Positions 52,162-60,823 of a DNA stretch of 64,000 nt are shown piece by piece (within the stretch, counting starts at the first letter, position 1; every line of letters begins with the position of its first letter). Position numbers and translations under genes: made by a program. This DNA comes from Oxalobacter paeniformigenes. Its GTDB lineage: Bacteria > Pseudomonadota > Gammaproteobacteria > Burkholderiales > Burkholderiaceae_D. The notes under the pieces were generated by a model. It had not been told where the DNA came from. It worked only from the letters and a program-made list of their open reading frames with translations, and ran no database searches. Location: the NCBI RefSeq assembly GCF_027158465.1, contig NZ_JAMKYL010000007.1, positions 9,041 to 73,040 of the forward strand, written 5' to 3'.

Positions 52162-52575
52162 GATGTTTCCTTTGCATGGATGGAAAGCCGTTTGTCCGGC
52201 GGCAAGCGACAGAGCAGTCATCGCGAAGTTGGATAAGCGTATTTTAGCGGACTATTGCTCGCTACGGTTTCGGCAGACAGGGAATTGCGCAAGAAAATGC
52301 ATGATACGTGGTGCTATTCGCCAAAAAGCGTGCATATGACACGAACCTGACAGAATTGGCTGGCAAGTCGTGTCATATCAAGCAATTATTTTCATTAACA
52401 GGTAGTATATGGAAATCGGTGCGGACTGATCTGTTGAGCGGTATTTTTTGACAAGATACATGTCGGCGGCATTTTTGAGACTGTACGGCGAACATGGGAT
52501 GATCGTCGTGCAGGATCGACCGGAACAGATCAAGCACAGTCTCTATTGTGGATAAACGCGAACGGAAGGATTTTT
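52162..52575. other. Divergent spacer between ubiK and gshA
   Basis: There are 414 bases without a convincing gene. They contain an 11-bp inverted repeat (annotated separately) and TTGACA at 52448-52453, a perfect -35 towards gshA whose -10 at 17-base spacing is poor. The gshA ribosome-binding site AAGGA lies at the right edge. Confidence 0.5.
52334..52378. promoter_or_regulatory. Perfect 11-bp inverted repeat, candidate operator pair
   Basis: ATATGACACGA (52334-52344) and TCGTGTCATAT (52368-52378) are exact reverse complements with a 23-base spacer. The arm spacing of 34 bp centre to centre is about three helical turns, suiting two protomers on one DNA face. It could instead be a hairpin, but neither strand has a T tract. 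Confidence 0.5.
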
Positions 52576-53868
52576 ATGGTTCCTCATTTAGTTACGGCAT
52601 TGAACGGACCGTTGCTTGAACTGGAAAAAACCATTATCGACTCGACACCGTCCATCGAAAGATGGTTCCGTCTGGAATGGCAGGATCATACGCCGCCGTT
52701 TTACTGTTCGGTCGATTTGCGCAACGCCGGTTTCAAGCTCGCACCTGTCGATACCAATCTGTTCCCGGGGGGATTCAACAACCTGTCGGTTGAAATGCTG
52801 CCGCTGGCGGTACAGGCGACCATGGCCGCGATCGAAAAGTATTGTCCGGATGCGAAGAATCTGTTGCTGATTCCGGAAAGTCATACGCGGAATATCTACT
52901 ATCTGCAAAATATCGTGAGACTGATCGAGATTTTGCGCCAGACAGGGCTTAACGTCAGGCTTGGTTCGTTGTCGGAAGATATCAAGGTGCCGACACCGTT
53001 TACCCTGCCCGACGGAACGACGCTGATGCTCGAACCACTGGTGCGGATCAATAACGGACGACGTGTCGGCGTCGGCGATTTCAACCCGTGTACTATCCTG
53101 CTCAACAACGATCTGAGTTCCGGTACGCCCGATATCCTGCGCAATGTCTATGAACAAAGCCTTTTCCCGCCGCTGCATGCCGGATGGACGGTGCGCAGAA
53201 AGAGCAATCATTTCGCGGCATATGAAGATGTCGCCAAACGGTTTTCGAAAATGCTGGGTATCGATCCCTGGCTGATCAATCCGTATTTCTCGAAATGCAG
53301 TCATGTCGATTTCGGAGCGCATGAAGGAGAAGAATGTCTGGCTGCCAGCGTGCATTCGGTGCTGGTCAGAATACGGCGAAAATACAAGGAATACGGTATC
53401 AAGGAAAAACCGTTTGTTATCGTCAAGGCCGATGCCGGAACCTATGGTATGGGTATCATGACAGTCACGGATGCCAGCGAAGTCAGGGAGCTCAACCGCA
53501 AACAGCGCAACAAGATGTCGGTTGTGAAAGAAGGCTTGCCGGTGCGCGATGTCATCATCCAGGAAGGCGTGCATTCGCTTGAAAGAGTTGACGATGCGGT
53601 GGCCGAACCGGTGGTGTATATGATTGACCGGTATGTCGTAGGCGGGTTCTATCGGGTTAACGAACGACGCGACATCAATGAAAATCTCAATGCACCCGGT
53701 GCGCATTTCGTACCGCTGGCATTCGCGCAACAACATACCTTGCCCGACAGGGGGGCGCAGCCCGGTACAGCGGCTCCCAACCGGTTCTACATGTATGGCG
53801 TGATTGCACGGCTGGCACTGCTCGCTGCGTCGATCGAACTGGAAAAGACCGATCCCGACATGCAATGA
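52576..53868 (+). CDS. gshA: Glutamate--cysteine ligase (proteobacterial GshA type)
   Basis: A 430-residue ligase making gamma-glutamylcysteine, first step of glutathione synthesis. It is the family found with betaproteobacterial gshB: PPFYCSVDLRNAGFKLAPVDTNLFPGGFNNL near residue 40, LIPESHTRN, the Lys/Asp metal segment FVIVKADAGTYGMGIM near 285, and MIDRYVVGGFYRVNERRD. ATG 52576 has AAGGA upstream. It is 15 bases ahead of gshB. Confidence 0.93.
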   Translation: MVPHLVTALNGPLLELEKTIIDSTPSIERWFRLEWQDHTPPFYCSVDLRNAGFKLAPVDTNLFPGGFNNLSVEMLPLAVQATMAAIEKYCPDAKNLLLIPESHTRNIYYLQNIVRLIEILRQTGLNVRLGSLSEDIKVPTPFTLPDGTTLMLEPLVRINNGRRVGVGDFNPCTILLNNDLSSGTPDILRNVYEQSLFPPLHAGWTVRRKSNHFAAYEDVAKRFSKMLGIDPWLINPYFSKCSHVDFGAHEGEECLAASVHSVLVRIRRKYKEYGIKEKPFVIVKADAGTYGMGIMTVTDASEVRELNRKQRNKMSVVKEGLPVRDVIIQEGVHSLERVDDAVAEPVVYMIDRYVVGGFYRVNERRDINENLNAPGAHFVPLAFAQQHTLPDRGAQPGTAAPNRFYMYGVIARLALLAASIELEKTDPDMQ

Positions 53869-53883
53869 TAAGGAAAAACTGAC

Positions 53884-54825
53884 ATGGAACTGGCTTTTTA
53901 TGCAGACCCGCCGGATACCTTCAAGGTATGGAAAGACTCGACATACGCCATGATGGCGGAAGCGGCGAAGCGTGGGCACAGGATACATGTCTTTCTCCAG
54001 CAGGATATGGCGTTGCGTGGCAGGGATGTCAGTGTGCATGCGGCGCATATCGGGCTGACCGGAAGCGAAGAAGGGGAATGGTTCAGGGTGAAGGGCATGC
54101 AATGGCGCGGACTCGAAACGTTCGATGCCGTGATCGTTCGCAAAGACCCGCCTTTCGATGTCGATTATCTCAACGCTACTTATTTGCTTGAGCTGGCTGA
54201 AGCAAAAGGCGCGCGGGTATTCAATCGTCCCGCCGCAATCCGCAGCAGCAATGAAAAGCTGGCGATAGCGAGGTTTCCGGAATTCACAGTCCCGACACTT
54301 GTGTCAGCGTTGCCCGAACTGTTACGTGCCTTTCACGAAGAATATCGCGATATCATTCTCAAACCGCTCAATGCCATGGGTGGAGCGGGTGTTTTCCGGG
54401 TCGGTCCGGATGGACGCAATCTGGGGGCCATTCTCGAAATGCTGACCGCTAACGGGACGCGAGCCATTATGGCGCAGTGTTATATCCCCGAAATCGTCGA
54501 TGGAGACAAGCGGGTATTGCTGATAAACGGGCAAGTCGTGCCGTATGCGCTTGCAAGGATTCCGCAGCGAGGAGAAGTCAGGGGGAATCTGGCGGCAGGT
54601 GGCGTCGGTCGTGCGCAGCCGCTTACACCCGAAGACCGGCGCATCGCAGAGACGCTTGCACCGGTACTGGCGGAAGAAGGACATTTTCTTGTCGGGCTGG
54701 ATATTATCGGCAAGTGGCTGACCGAGATAAACGTCACCAGTCCGACATGCTTCAGGGAAATCACGCGACAGACGGGTTTCAATGTTGCCGGACTGTTTAT
54801 GGATGAACTGGAAAAAGCGGTTTGA
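53884..54825 (+). CDS. gshB: Glutathione synthetase
   Basis: A 313-residue ATP-grasp enzyme adding glycine to gamma-glutamylcysteine. It has ELAFYADPPDTFKVWKDST near residue 2, IVRKDPPFDVDYLNATYLLE near 85, RPAAIRSSNEKLA, ILKPLNAMGGAGVFRV, the VPYALARIPQRGEVRGNLAAGG glycine-rich loop, and IGKWLTEINVTSPT with the metal-binding Glu and Asn. Directly follows gshA. Confidence 0.96.
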   Translation: MELAFYADPPDTFKVWKDSTYAMMAEAAKRGHRIHVFLQQDMALRGRDVSVHAAHIGLTGSEEGEWFRVKGMQWRGLETFDAVIVRKDPPFDVDYLNATYLLELAEAKGARVFNRPAAIRSSNEKLAIARFPEFTVPTLVSALPELLRAFHEEYRDIILKPLNAMGGAGVFRVGPDGRNLGAILEMLTANGTRAIMAQCYIPEIVDGDKRVLLINGQVVPYALARIPQRGEVRGNLAAGGVGRAQPLTPEDRRIAETLAPVLAEEGHFLVGLDIIGKWLTEINVTSPTCFREITRQTGFNVAGLFMDELEKAV

Positions 54826-54911
54826 TCGGCGTGCCGAATTCGCTAAAATGCCTGAAAAGGTCTGGTTTGCAGACAAACGGTATTTTGATTCATCCCATTC
54901 ATTCGGATTAT

Positions 54912-55301
54912 ATGGTAGGCATACTCCTTCTCATGCATGAGCCGTTGGCAGAGGCGTTCATGACTACCGCCATGCATCTGTTCGAAGGCGAACAGGAACG
55001 TATCGAGGCGATCGATGTCAAGGCGGATCAGGACATATGCGATGTCAACCGGATGGCTCTTGACGCCATCGGGCGGCTCGATGATGGCTCAGGTGTTCTC
55101 GTGCTGACCGATATACTGGGGGGGACCCCTTCGAACTGTTGCCACCAGCTCAGTGTGGAACACAAGGTGCAGGTGATTGCAGGAGTCAGCCTTCCCATGC
55201 TGTTGAGAGCGATCACCTATCGGAAAAACGATCTGGAAACGGTCATTGAAAAAGCGCTTTCCGGCGGCAAGAACGGTGCCGTGCGTATCGATCCGTGTTG
55301 A
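54912..55301 (+). CDS. PTS EIIA component, mannose/sorbose family
   Basis: A 129-residue EIIA-Man domain. It starts VGILLLMHEPLAEAF with the phosphorylatable His9, then LVLTDILGGTPSNCCHQL near residue 70 and VIAGVSLPMLLRAI near 100. It is followed by HPr and EI but no EIIB, EIIC or EIID, as in the regulatory PTS of many betaproteobacteria. The phosphate chain probably senses nutrient or redox state and does not import sugar; inference. ATG 54912 chosen over an ATG (54822) that overlaps gshB. Confidence 0.88.
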   Translation: MVGILLLMHEPLAEAFMTTAMHLFEGEQERIEAIDVKADQDICDVNRMALDAIGRLDDGSGVLVLTDILGGTPSNCCHQLSVEHKVQVIAGVSLPMLLRAITYRKNDLETVIEKALSGGKNGAVRIDPC

Positions 55302-55392
55302 GAGAACGGGATGGGAGCTGTAAGGCCTGACAGCAGGGTTTGCAGCCGGAATATGCGCGCAGTCTGGCGTTTAAACGCAATAATGGGTAAAC

Positions 55393-55662
55393 ATGGTACA
55401 AACGGAACTGGAAATCATCAACAAACTGGGATTGCATGCCCGTGCTTCTGCCAAACTGACACAACTGGCGTCGAAATATGCCTGTGAAGTCTGGATGACG
55501 CGCAACAATCAGCGGATCAATGCCAAGTCGATCATGGGTGTGATGATGCTGGCGGCAGGGAAGGGATCGAAAGTGTTGCTGGAAACGGATGGCGACGATG
55601 AAGTCGAATGCATGCAGGCACTGACCCGGTTGATCAACAACCGGTTCGGTGAGGCCGAATAG
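55393..55662 (+). CDS. ptsH: Phosphocarrier protein HPr
   Basis: An 89-residue HPr with the active-site His in KLGLHARASAKL (about residue 16) and the regulatory Ser in NAKSIMGVMMLAAGKG (about 47), which HPr kinase phosphorylates in species that have it. It carries phosphate from EI to EIIA. It follows the EIIA gene by 91 bases and precedes ptsI by 21. Confidence 0.95.
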   Translation: MVQTELEIINKLGLHARASAKLTQLASKYACEVWMTRNNQRINAKSIMGVMMLAAGKGSKVLLETDGDDEVECMQALTRLINNRFGEAE

Positions 55663-55683
55663 GGATCGACAACCGGGAATATC

Positions 55684-57459
55684 ATGGCATCTTTTTCACT
55701 GTTCGGCATTTCGGTATCGCGCGGTATCTCGATAGGCCGTGCCCATCTGATCGCCCATGCGGCGATGGATACCAAGCACTATCTGGTTCCGCAGGAAAAG
55801 GTGGAAGCCGAAGTCGAACGATTGCAGCAGGCGCTGGGAACCGTACAAAAAGAACTGGAAACGATCTGGACAAGCCTGCCGCAGGATGCGCCGGTCGAAC
55901 TGGGCGCTTTTCTGGACGTGCATGCCATGATTCTGGCCGATTCGGTCATATCGAAAGAACCGTTCAACATCATCCGGACGCGCCGCTACAATGCCGAATG
56001 GGCATTGATGACGCAGATAGAGGAACTGACCGCACGTTTTGAGCATATCGAGGATCCCTATCTGAGAGAACGCAAGGCCGATATCCAGCAGGTGGCCGAG
56101 CGGATCATGAAAGTGCTGACCGGTACGCCGACCGATTATCATCCTGTCGCGTCGAACTCTGATGATGAACGTATCGATATGATCGTCGTGGCATACGATA
56201 TTTCACCGGCCGACATGCTCCAGTTCAGGGATGATACGTTCAGCGGTTTCGTCTCGGAAATCGGCGGCCGCAATTCCCATGCGGCGATTGTCGCGCGCAG
56301 TATCGATACGCCAGCGGTATTCGGACTGGCCGGCGCATTGTCGCTGATTCGGCAGGACGATTGGCTGATCGTGGATGCCGATGCCGGTATCGTCATCGTC
56401 AATCCGACACCGCTTGTCATGGAGCAGTATCGCGCCAGACAGGCCGCGCAGGCCAAGGCGCGCAAAAAACTGACGCGCCTGAAAAAAACGCCGGCGGTTA
56501 CGCTTGACGGCACGCCGGTGGCGCTGATGGCCAATATCGAATTTCCTGACGACTGCATGGTGGCACTGGAAAACGGTGCAACTGGCGTCGGACTGTTCCG
56601 TTCCGAGTTCCTGTTCATGGGCCGCAGCGGCGGAATCAGCAAGATACCGGGTGAGGATGAACAGTTCGAGGCATACCGCAGGGCGGTGACCCTGATGAAA
56701 GGGCGGCCGGTGACGATACGGACGCTGGATATCGGCGCAGATAAACCGATCGGAACGCGCGAATCCGTTACGTTGAATCCTGCACTGGGCAAACGGGCGA
56801 TCCGTTATTGTCTGGCGGAACCGGATATATTCCTTTCACAGATTCGTGCCATTCTCAGGGCATCCGCTTTCGGGCCGGTCAAACTGATGGTGCCGATGCT
56901 GGTGCATGCATTCGAGATCGACCAGACGCTGGCGTTGATCGAGGAAGCCAAGTCACAGCTGAAAGCGGCCAACCGGAAATTCGATGAAAATATCCAGATC
57001 GGTGCGATGGTGGAAGTGCCGGCAGCCATACTCGGGTTGCCGATGTTCACTTCACGGCTGGATTTCCTGTCGATCGGGACTAACGACCTGATACAGTATG
57101 CGCTGGCGATAGACCGTGTCTATCCTGAAGTCGCGCATTTGTACAATCCGTTGCATCCTGCGATCCTGTCGATGATTTCCATGACGATCTGGGCGGCGGA
57201 CAAGGCGGGTATTCCCGTTTCCATTTGCGGTGAAGTGGCGGGCGATCCGGCATTGACCAGACTGTTGCTCGGAATGGGGTTGCGCGAGTTCTCGATGCAC
57301 CCTGCACAGCTGCTGAATGTCAAACAGGCCATATTGTCGAGCGATGTGACCCTTCTGAAACCGAAGGTCGACAAAATCCTGACGCTGGTGGAAGAAAACG
57401 AGATCGAAGAGGCTGTGCGGCAGTTGCAGGACGACGCGAAAACCGAAACCGATGCATAA
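55684..57459 (+). CDS. ptsI: PTS enzyme I (phosphoenolpyruvate-protein phosphotransferase)
   Basis: A 591-residue enzyme that takes phosphate from PEP to start the PTS chain. The N-terminal HPr-binding domain is followed by the active-site His in SEIGGRNSHAAIVARS (about residue 199), the PEP-barrel GATGVGLFRSEFLFMGR, TIRTLDIGADKP, GAMVEVPAAIL, FLSIGTNDLIQYALAIDR, and the catalytic Cys in GIPVSICGEVAGDP. It uses the PEP consumed by pyk, linking PTS state to the PEP/pyruvate ratio. Confidence 0.96.
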   Translation: MASFSLFGISVSRGISIGRAHLIAHAAMDTKHYLVPQEKVEAEVERLQQALGTVQKELETIWTSLPQDAPVELGAFLDVHAMILADSVISKEPFNIIRTRRYNAEWALMTQIEELTARFEHIEDPYLRERKADIQQVAERIMKVLTGTPTDYHPVASNSDDERIDMIVVAYDISPADMLQFRDDTFSGFVSEIGGRNSHAAIVARSIDTPAVFGLAGALSLIRQDDWLIVDADAGIVIVNPTPLVMEQYRARQAAQAKARKKLTRLKKTPAVTLDGTPVALMANIEFPDDCMVALENGATGVGLFRSEFLFMGRSGGISKIPGEDEQFEAYRRAVTLMKGRPVTIRTLDIGADKPIGTRESVTLNPALGKRAIRYCLAEPDIFLSQIRAILRASAFGPVKLMVPMLVHAFEIDQTLALIEEAKSQLKAANRKFDENIQIGAMVEVPAAILGLPMFTSRLDFLSIGTNDLIQYALAIDRVYPEVAHLYNPLHPAILSMISMTIWAADKAGIPVSICGEVAGDPALTRLLLGMGLREFSMHPAQLLNVKQAILSSDVTLLKPKVDKILTLVEENEIEEAVRQLQDDAKTETDA

Positions 57460-57510
57460 TGGCAGACAGGGCGGTTTGACGTGTTCTGGCGACTTCGTTA
57501 TGCTAGCGGC

Positions 57511-57583
57511 ATGGCGCCGATTTGAACAAGACAGCTTGCGGGCGCCGGGGTATCCTGAACAAATACGGCTAAAGCGAGCTTGA
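57511..57583 (+). promoter_or_regulatory. SAM-II-type riboswitch upstream of metX
   Basis: An H-type pseudoknot fits. P1 is GGCGCC (57513-57518) with GGCGCC (57541-57546). The loop holds the conserved GATTTGA (57519-57525), and AGCTTGC (57533-57539) pairs with GCGAGCT (57574-57580, one G-T). The conserved GGCTAAAGCG lies at the 3' side. The second loop is longer than in the classic alphaproteobacterial examples. Binding S-adenosylmethionine should lower metX expression. Confidence 0.72.
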
Positions 57584-57590
57584 ATGACAA

Positions 57591-57624
57591 GCCCGATTGG
57601 CTGATTGCTGTCGGGCATTTTTTT
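57591..57624 (+). terminator. Intrinsic terminator between the SAM-II element and metX
   Basis: GCCCGA (57591-57596) pairs with TCGGGC (57611-57616), then A and seven T. It lies directly after the riboswitch and about 60 bases before metX, so it is a plausible expression platform; it may also end the ptsI transcript. Confidence 0.75.
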
Positions 57625-57685
57625 ATGATGATTTCCAGAACGTACCGGTCATGGAAATGAACGGTACGGCAAGACAGAATATTTC

Positions 57686-58828
57686 ATGACATCAGTTGGA
57701 ATCGTTTCACCTTCTTCGATGCACTTTGCGGAACCGCTGGTTTTGCAAAGTGGCGCCAGTATTGCCGATTACACGCTGGTTTACGAAACGTATGGCGAGC
57801 TGAATGCGGATCGTTCCAATGCCGTATTGATTTGCCATGCGCTCAATGCATCGCATCATGTAGCCGGTGTATATGCCGATGATCCGCGCAATACGGGGTG
57901 GTGGGACAATATGGTCGGTCCCGGCAAGGCCGTCGATACCAACCGTTTCTTTGTGATTGGTGTCAACAATCTGGGGTCCTGTTTCGGTTCGACGGGGCCG
58001 ATGAACATCAATCCGGAAACCGGAAAGCCTTACGGTGCGGATTTTCCCGTGCTGACCGTCGAGGACTGGGTCAATGCACAGGCGCGTCTGGCAGACAAGC
58101 TGGGTATTACGCAATTCGCTGCCGTGATGGGCGGTTCGCTCGGCGGCATGCAGGCGCTGGCATGGAGCATGCAATATCCCGACCGGGTCCGGCATGCCGT
58201 CGTCATCGCGTCGACGGCCAAACTCTCGGCGCAGAACATCGCTTTCAACGATGTGGCACGGCAAGCCATTTTGTCCGATCCGGACTTTCATGGCGGCGAC
58301 TTTTACGCGCATGGCGTCGTGCCGAAAAACGGTCTGCGCGTGGCCCGTATGATCGGTCATATCACGTATTTGTCCAACGACGATATGTCCGAAAAATTCG
58401 GGCGCGAATTGCGCTCTGGTGAATACAAGTTCGGCTATGGTGTCGAATTCGAGATCGAGTCCTACCTGCATTATCAGGGCGAGAAATTTTCGGCGTATTT
58501 CGATGCCAATACGTATTTGCTGATTACCCGTGCGCTGGATTACTTCGACCCTGCGGCGGCATATGGCGGTGATCTGGACAAGGCGCTTGCCTGTACGCGC
58601 GCCAAATACCTGCTGGTTTCCTTTACGACCGACTGGCGCTTTTCGCCGGAATGCAGCCGCGCGATCGTCCGTTCACTTGTCAGCAACGAACGGCAGGTGA
58701 CTTATGCCGAAATCGATGCACCGCATGGACATGATGCCTTTTTGCTCAATGACGAGCGTTACCATGAAGTGGTTCGTGCCTATTACGAACGTATCTGGCA
58801 GGAAATCGGAAAGGATGAGCAGTCATGA
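57686..58828 (+). CDS. metX: Homoserine O-acyltransferase (acetyl or succinyl)
   Basis: A 380-residue alpha/beta hydrolase-fold enzyme activating homoserine for methionine synthesis. It has YTLVYETYGELNADRSNAVLICHALNASHH near residue 30, FFVIGVNNLGSCFGSTGP, the nucleophile elbow MGGSLGGMQALAW with the catalytic Ser, and DAPHGHDAFLL with the His. Many betaproteobacterial MetX use succinyl-CoA; the acyl donor cannot be decided by eye. It overlaps metW by 4 bases (ATGA). Confidence 0.94.
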   Translation: MTSVGIVSPSSMHFAEPLVLQSGASIADYTLVYETYGELNADRSNAVLICHALNASHHVAGVYADDPRNTGWWDNMVGPGKAVDTNRFFVIGVNNLGSCFGSTGPMNINPETGKPYGADFPVLTVEDWVNAQARLADKLGITQFAAVMGGSLGGMQALAWSMQYPDRVRHAVVIASTAKLSAQNIAFNDVARQAILSDPDFHGGDFYAHGVVPKNGLRVARMIGHITYLSNDDMSEKFGRELRSGEYKFGYGVEFEIESYLHYQGEKFSAYFDANTYLLITRALDYFDPAAAYGGDLDKALACTRAKYLLVSFTTDWRFSPECSRAIVRSLVSNERQVTYAEIDAPHGHDAFLLNDERYHEVVRAYYERIWQEIGKDEQS

Positions 58829-59442
58829 ACGTGCCTAAACTGAAAAAACTGCGCGCGGATCTGGCGTTTATCTCGAACTGGGTGGAAAACGGTGCCCATG
58901 TGCTCGATCTCGGCTGCGGAGACGGTGCCTTGCTGGAATATCTCCAGAAAACGAAAGGTTGCACCGGTTACGGTGTCGAAATCGACGATCTGAAAATACC
59001 CGGGTGTATCCGGCGCGGTGTCAGCGTCATCCAGCACGATCTGGAAAAGGGGCTTTCATATTTCAAGAATGATTCTTTCGATACGGTGCTGTGTCTGTCG
59101 GCATTGCAAATGATGAAGAATGTGGAAACCCTGTTGCGTGAAATCGTCCGTGTCGGCAACGAAGCCATTGTCTCTTTTCCGAATTTCGCTTACTGGCCCC
59201 ATCGTTTCGCCCTGATGGGCGGGCATATGCCAGTGTCGTCCGAGTTGCCTTTCGAATGGTACGATACCCCCAATTTGCGTTGCGCCACTATCCGGGATTT
59301 CGAGAATCTGGCCGATCTGGTCGGTCTGAAGGTCATTGATTGCGTGGCGTTGCACGAAGGCAAACCGGTCACCATGGCGCGTAACTGGCGCGGCAGTCTG
59401 GCGATTTTCAGGTTGCAGAAAAAAAATATGGTCAACGCATAA
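58825..59442 (+). CDS. metW: Methionine biosynthesis protein MetW
   Basis: A 205-residue methyltransferase-fold protein with HVLDLGCGDGALLEYLQ near residue 28, FDTVLCLSALQMMKN, and SFPNFAYWPHRFALMGGHMPVS with FEWYDTPNLR, which are MetW signatures. In some betaproteobacteria MetW is needed for MetX activity. It overlaps metX by 4 bases and the following permease by one (TAATG), so three genes form a tightly coupled operon under the SAM-II element. Confidence 0.94.
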   Translation: MNVPKLKKLRADLAFISNWVENGAHVLDLGCGDGALLEYLQKTKGCTGYGVEIDDLKIPGCIRRGVSVIQHDLEKGLSYFKNDSFDTVLCLSALQMMKNVETLLREIVRVGNEAIVSFPNFAYWPHRFALMGGHMPVSSELPFEWYDTPNLRCATIRDFENLADLVGLKVIDCVALHEGKPVTMARNWRGSLAIFRLQKKNMVNA

Positions 59443-60680
59443 TGGCCCTTTCAGGAAAATGGAAAGCCGCACTGGATCCGCGTTTGCTGATCTGTGTTTT
59501 TCTGGGCTTTTCATCGGGATTGCCACTGTTCATCCTGCTGACGCTTTTGCAGGCATGGCTGACCAAATCGGGACTTGACGTTCAGTCGCTGGGACTGTTC
59601 GCGCTGGTCATGTTTCCCTATACCTGGAAGTTCCTCTGGTCACCGCTGATGGACCGGTTTTCGTTCCGCTGGCTGGGACGTCGTCGTGGATGGATGGCGC
59701 TGACACAGGTCGGTCTGTTCGTCTCGATCGGTGTGCTGGGGATGCTCGATCCGAAAACGCAGCTTTGGGCCGTCGGCTTGCTGACGGTACTGATCGCCTT
59801 TTTGTCCGCCAGTCAGGATATCGTCATCGATGCCTTCAGGCGTGAATTCCTGCCTGACGAGGAACAGGGGCTGGGCAGCGCCATCCACGTCAACGCCTAT
59901 CGTGTGTCGGGTATGGTACCCGGCGCACTGTCGCTGATTCTCGCCGATATGATGCGCTGGGAATCCGTGTTCTGGATAACCGCCGCATTCATGTTGCCCG
60001 GGTTGCTCTGTACGCTGGTCATTCGTGAACCGGCCATTCATGGCGCACCGCCCAAAACCATCCGTGAGGCGGTGATTTTGCCCTTTACCGAATTTATCGG
60101 TCGTGCCGGATGGAAAAGCGCGTTGCTGATTTTGACCTTCATTTTTCTCTACAAGCTCGGCGACAGTCTGGCGACGGCACTGGCGACGAAGTTTTATCTC
60201 GATCTCGGATTTACCATGACCCAGATCGGCATCATCGCCAAGACGACCGGTTTCTGGGCCAGCCTCATCGGTGGCCTTCTGGGCGGTATCTGGATTATCG
60301 GGCTGGGTATCAACCGGGCGTTATGGGTGTTCGGTGCCGTGCAGGCGCTGGCGATTCTGGGATTTTCATGGCTGGCGCTGGATGGCGCCGATCCCTTGCT
60401 GCTGGCGTTCGTGATCGGTTTCGAGGCGTTCGGCGTTGGGCTGGGGACGGCGGCTTTCGTCGCCTATATCGCGAAAACGACCGATGAACGCTATACCGCC
60501 ACGCAGTTCGCACTGTTCACCAGTCTGGCGGCGGTGCCGCGGACATTCATCAATGCATCCGCCGGTTATATCGTCGATGTGACCGGCTGGTTCATGTTTT
60601 TCAACCTGTGTTTCGTTCTGGCGTTGCCCGGCATGATGTTGCTGCCGAAAGTCGCGCCATGGGGCAAAAAACAGGAATAA
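59442..60680 (+). CDS. ampG: AmpG-family muropeptide permease (MFS)
   Basis: A 412-residue inner-membrane transporter with about 12 membrane segments. It starts with LICVFLGFSSGLPLFILLTLLQAWL, and has FPYTWKFLWSPLMDRF, LSASQDIVIDAFRREFLPDEEQGLGSA and FYLDLGFTMTQIG, typical of AmpG. AmpG imports GlcNAc-anhydro-muropeptides for cell-wall recycling. Overlap with metW by one base suggests co-transcription with met genes. Confidence 0.88.
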   Translation: MALSGKWKAALDPRLLICVFLGFSSGLPLFILLTLLQAWLTKSGLDVQSLGLFALVMFPYTWKFLWSPLMDRFSFRWLGRRRGWMALTQVGLFVSIGVLGMLDPKTQLWAVGLLTVLIAFLSASQDIVIDAFRREFLPDEEQGLGSAIHVNAYRVSGMVPGALSLILADMMRWESVFWITAAFMLPGLLCTLVIREPAIHGAPPKTIREAVILPFTEFIGRAGWKSALLILTFIFLYKLGDSLATALATKFYLDLGFTMTQIGIIAKTTGFWASLIGGLLGGIWIIGLGINRALWVFGAVQALAILGFSWLALDGADPLLLAFVIGFEAFGVGLGTAAFVAYIAKTTDERYTATQFALFTSLAAVPRTFINASAGYIVDVTGWFMFFNLCFVLALPGMMLLPKVAPWGKKQE

Positions 60681-60823
60681 ATCCGCAAATACCGGAAAAT
60701 TTGCCCGGTTGAGTGTAAAATTTTCATCTTTGGAAGAATTCGCCTTCGGGTGATCGGCAATCATATCCTGTCCGGTTCGCAAAATGGCCATGACGGGCGG
60801 ACAGGCAGCAAATGGGAGAAAGT

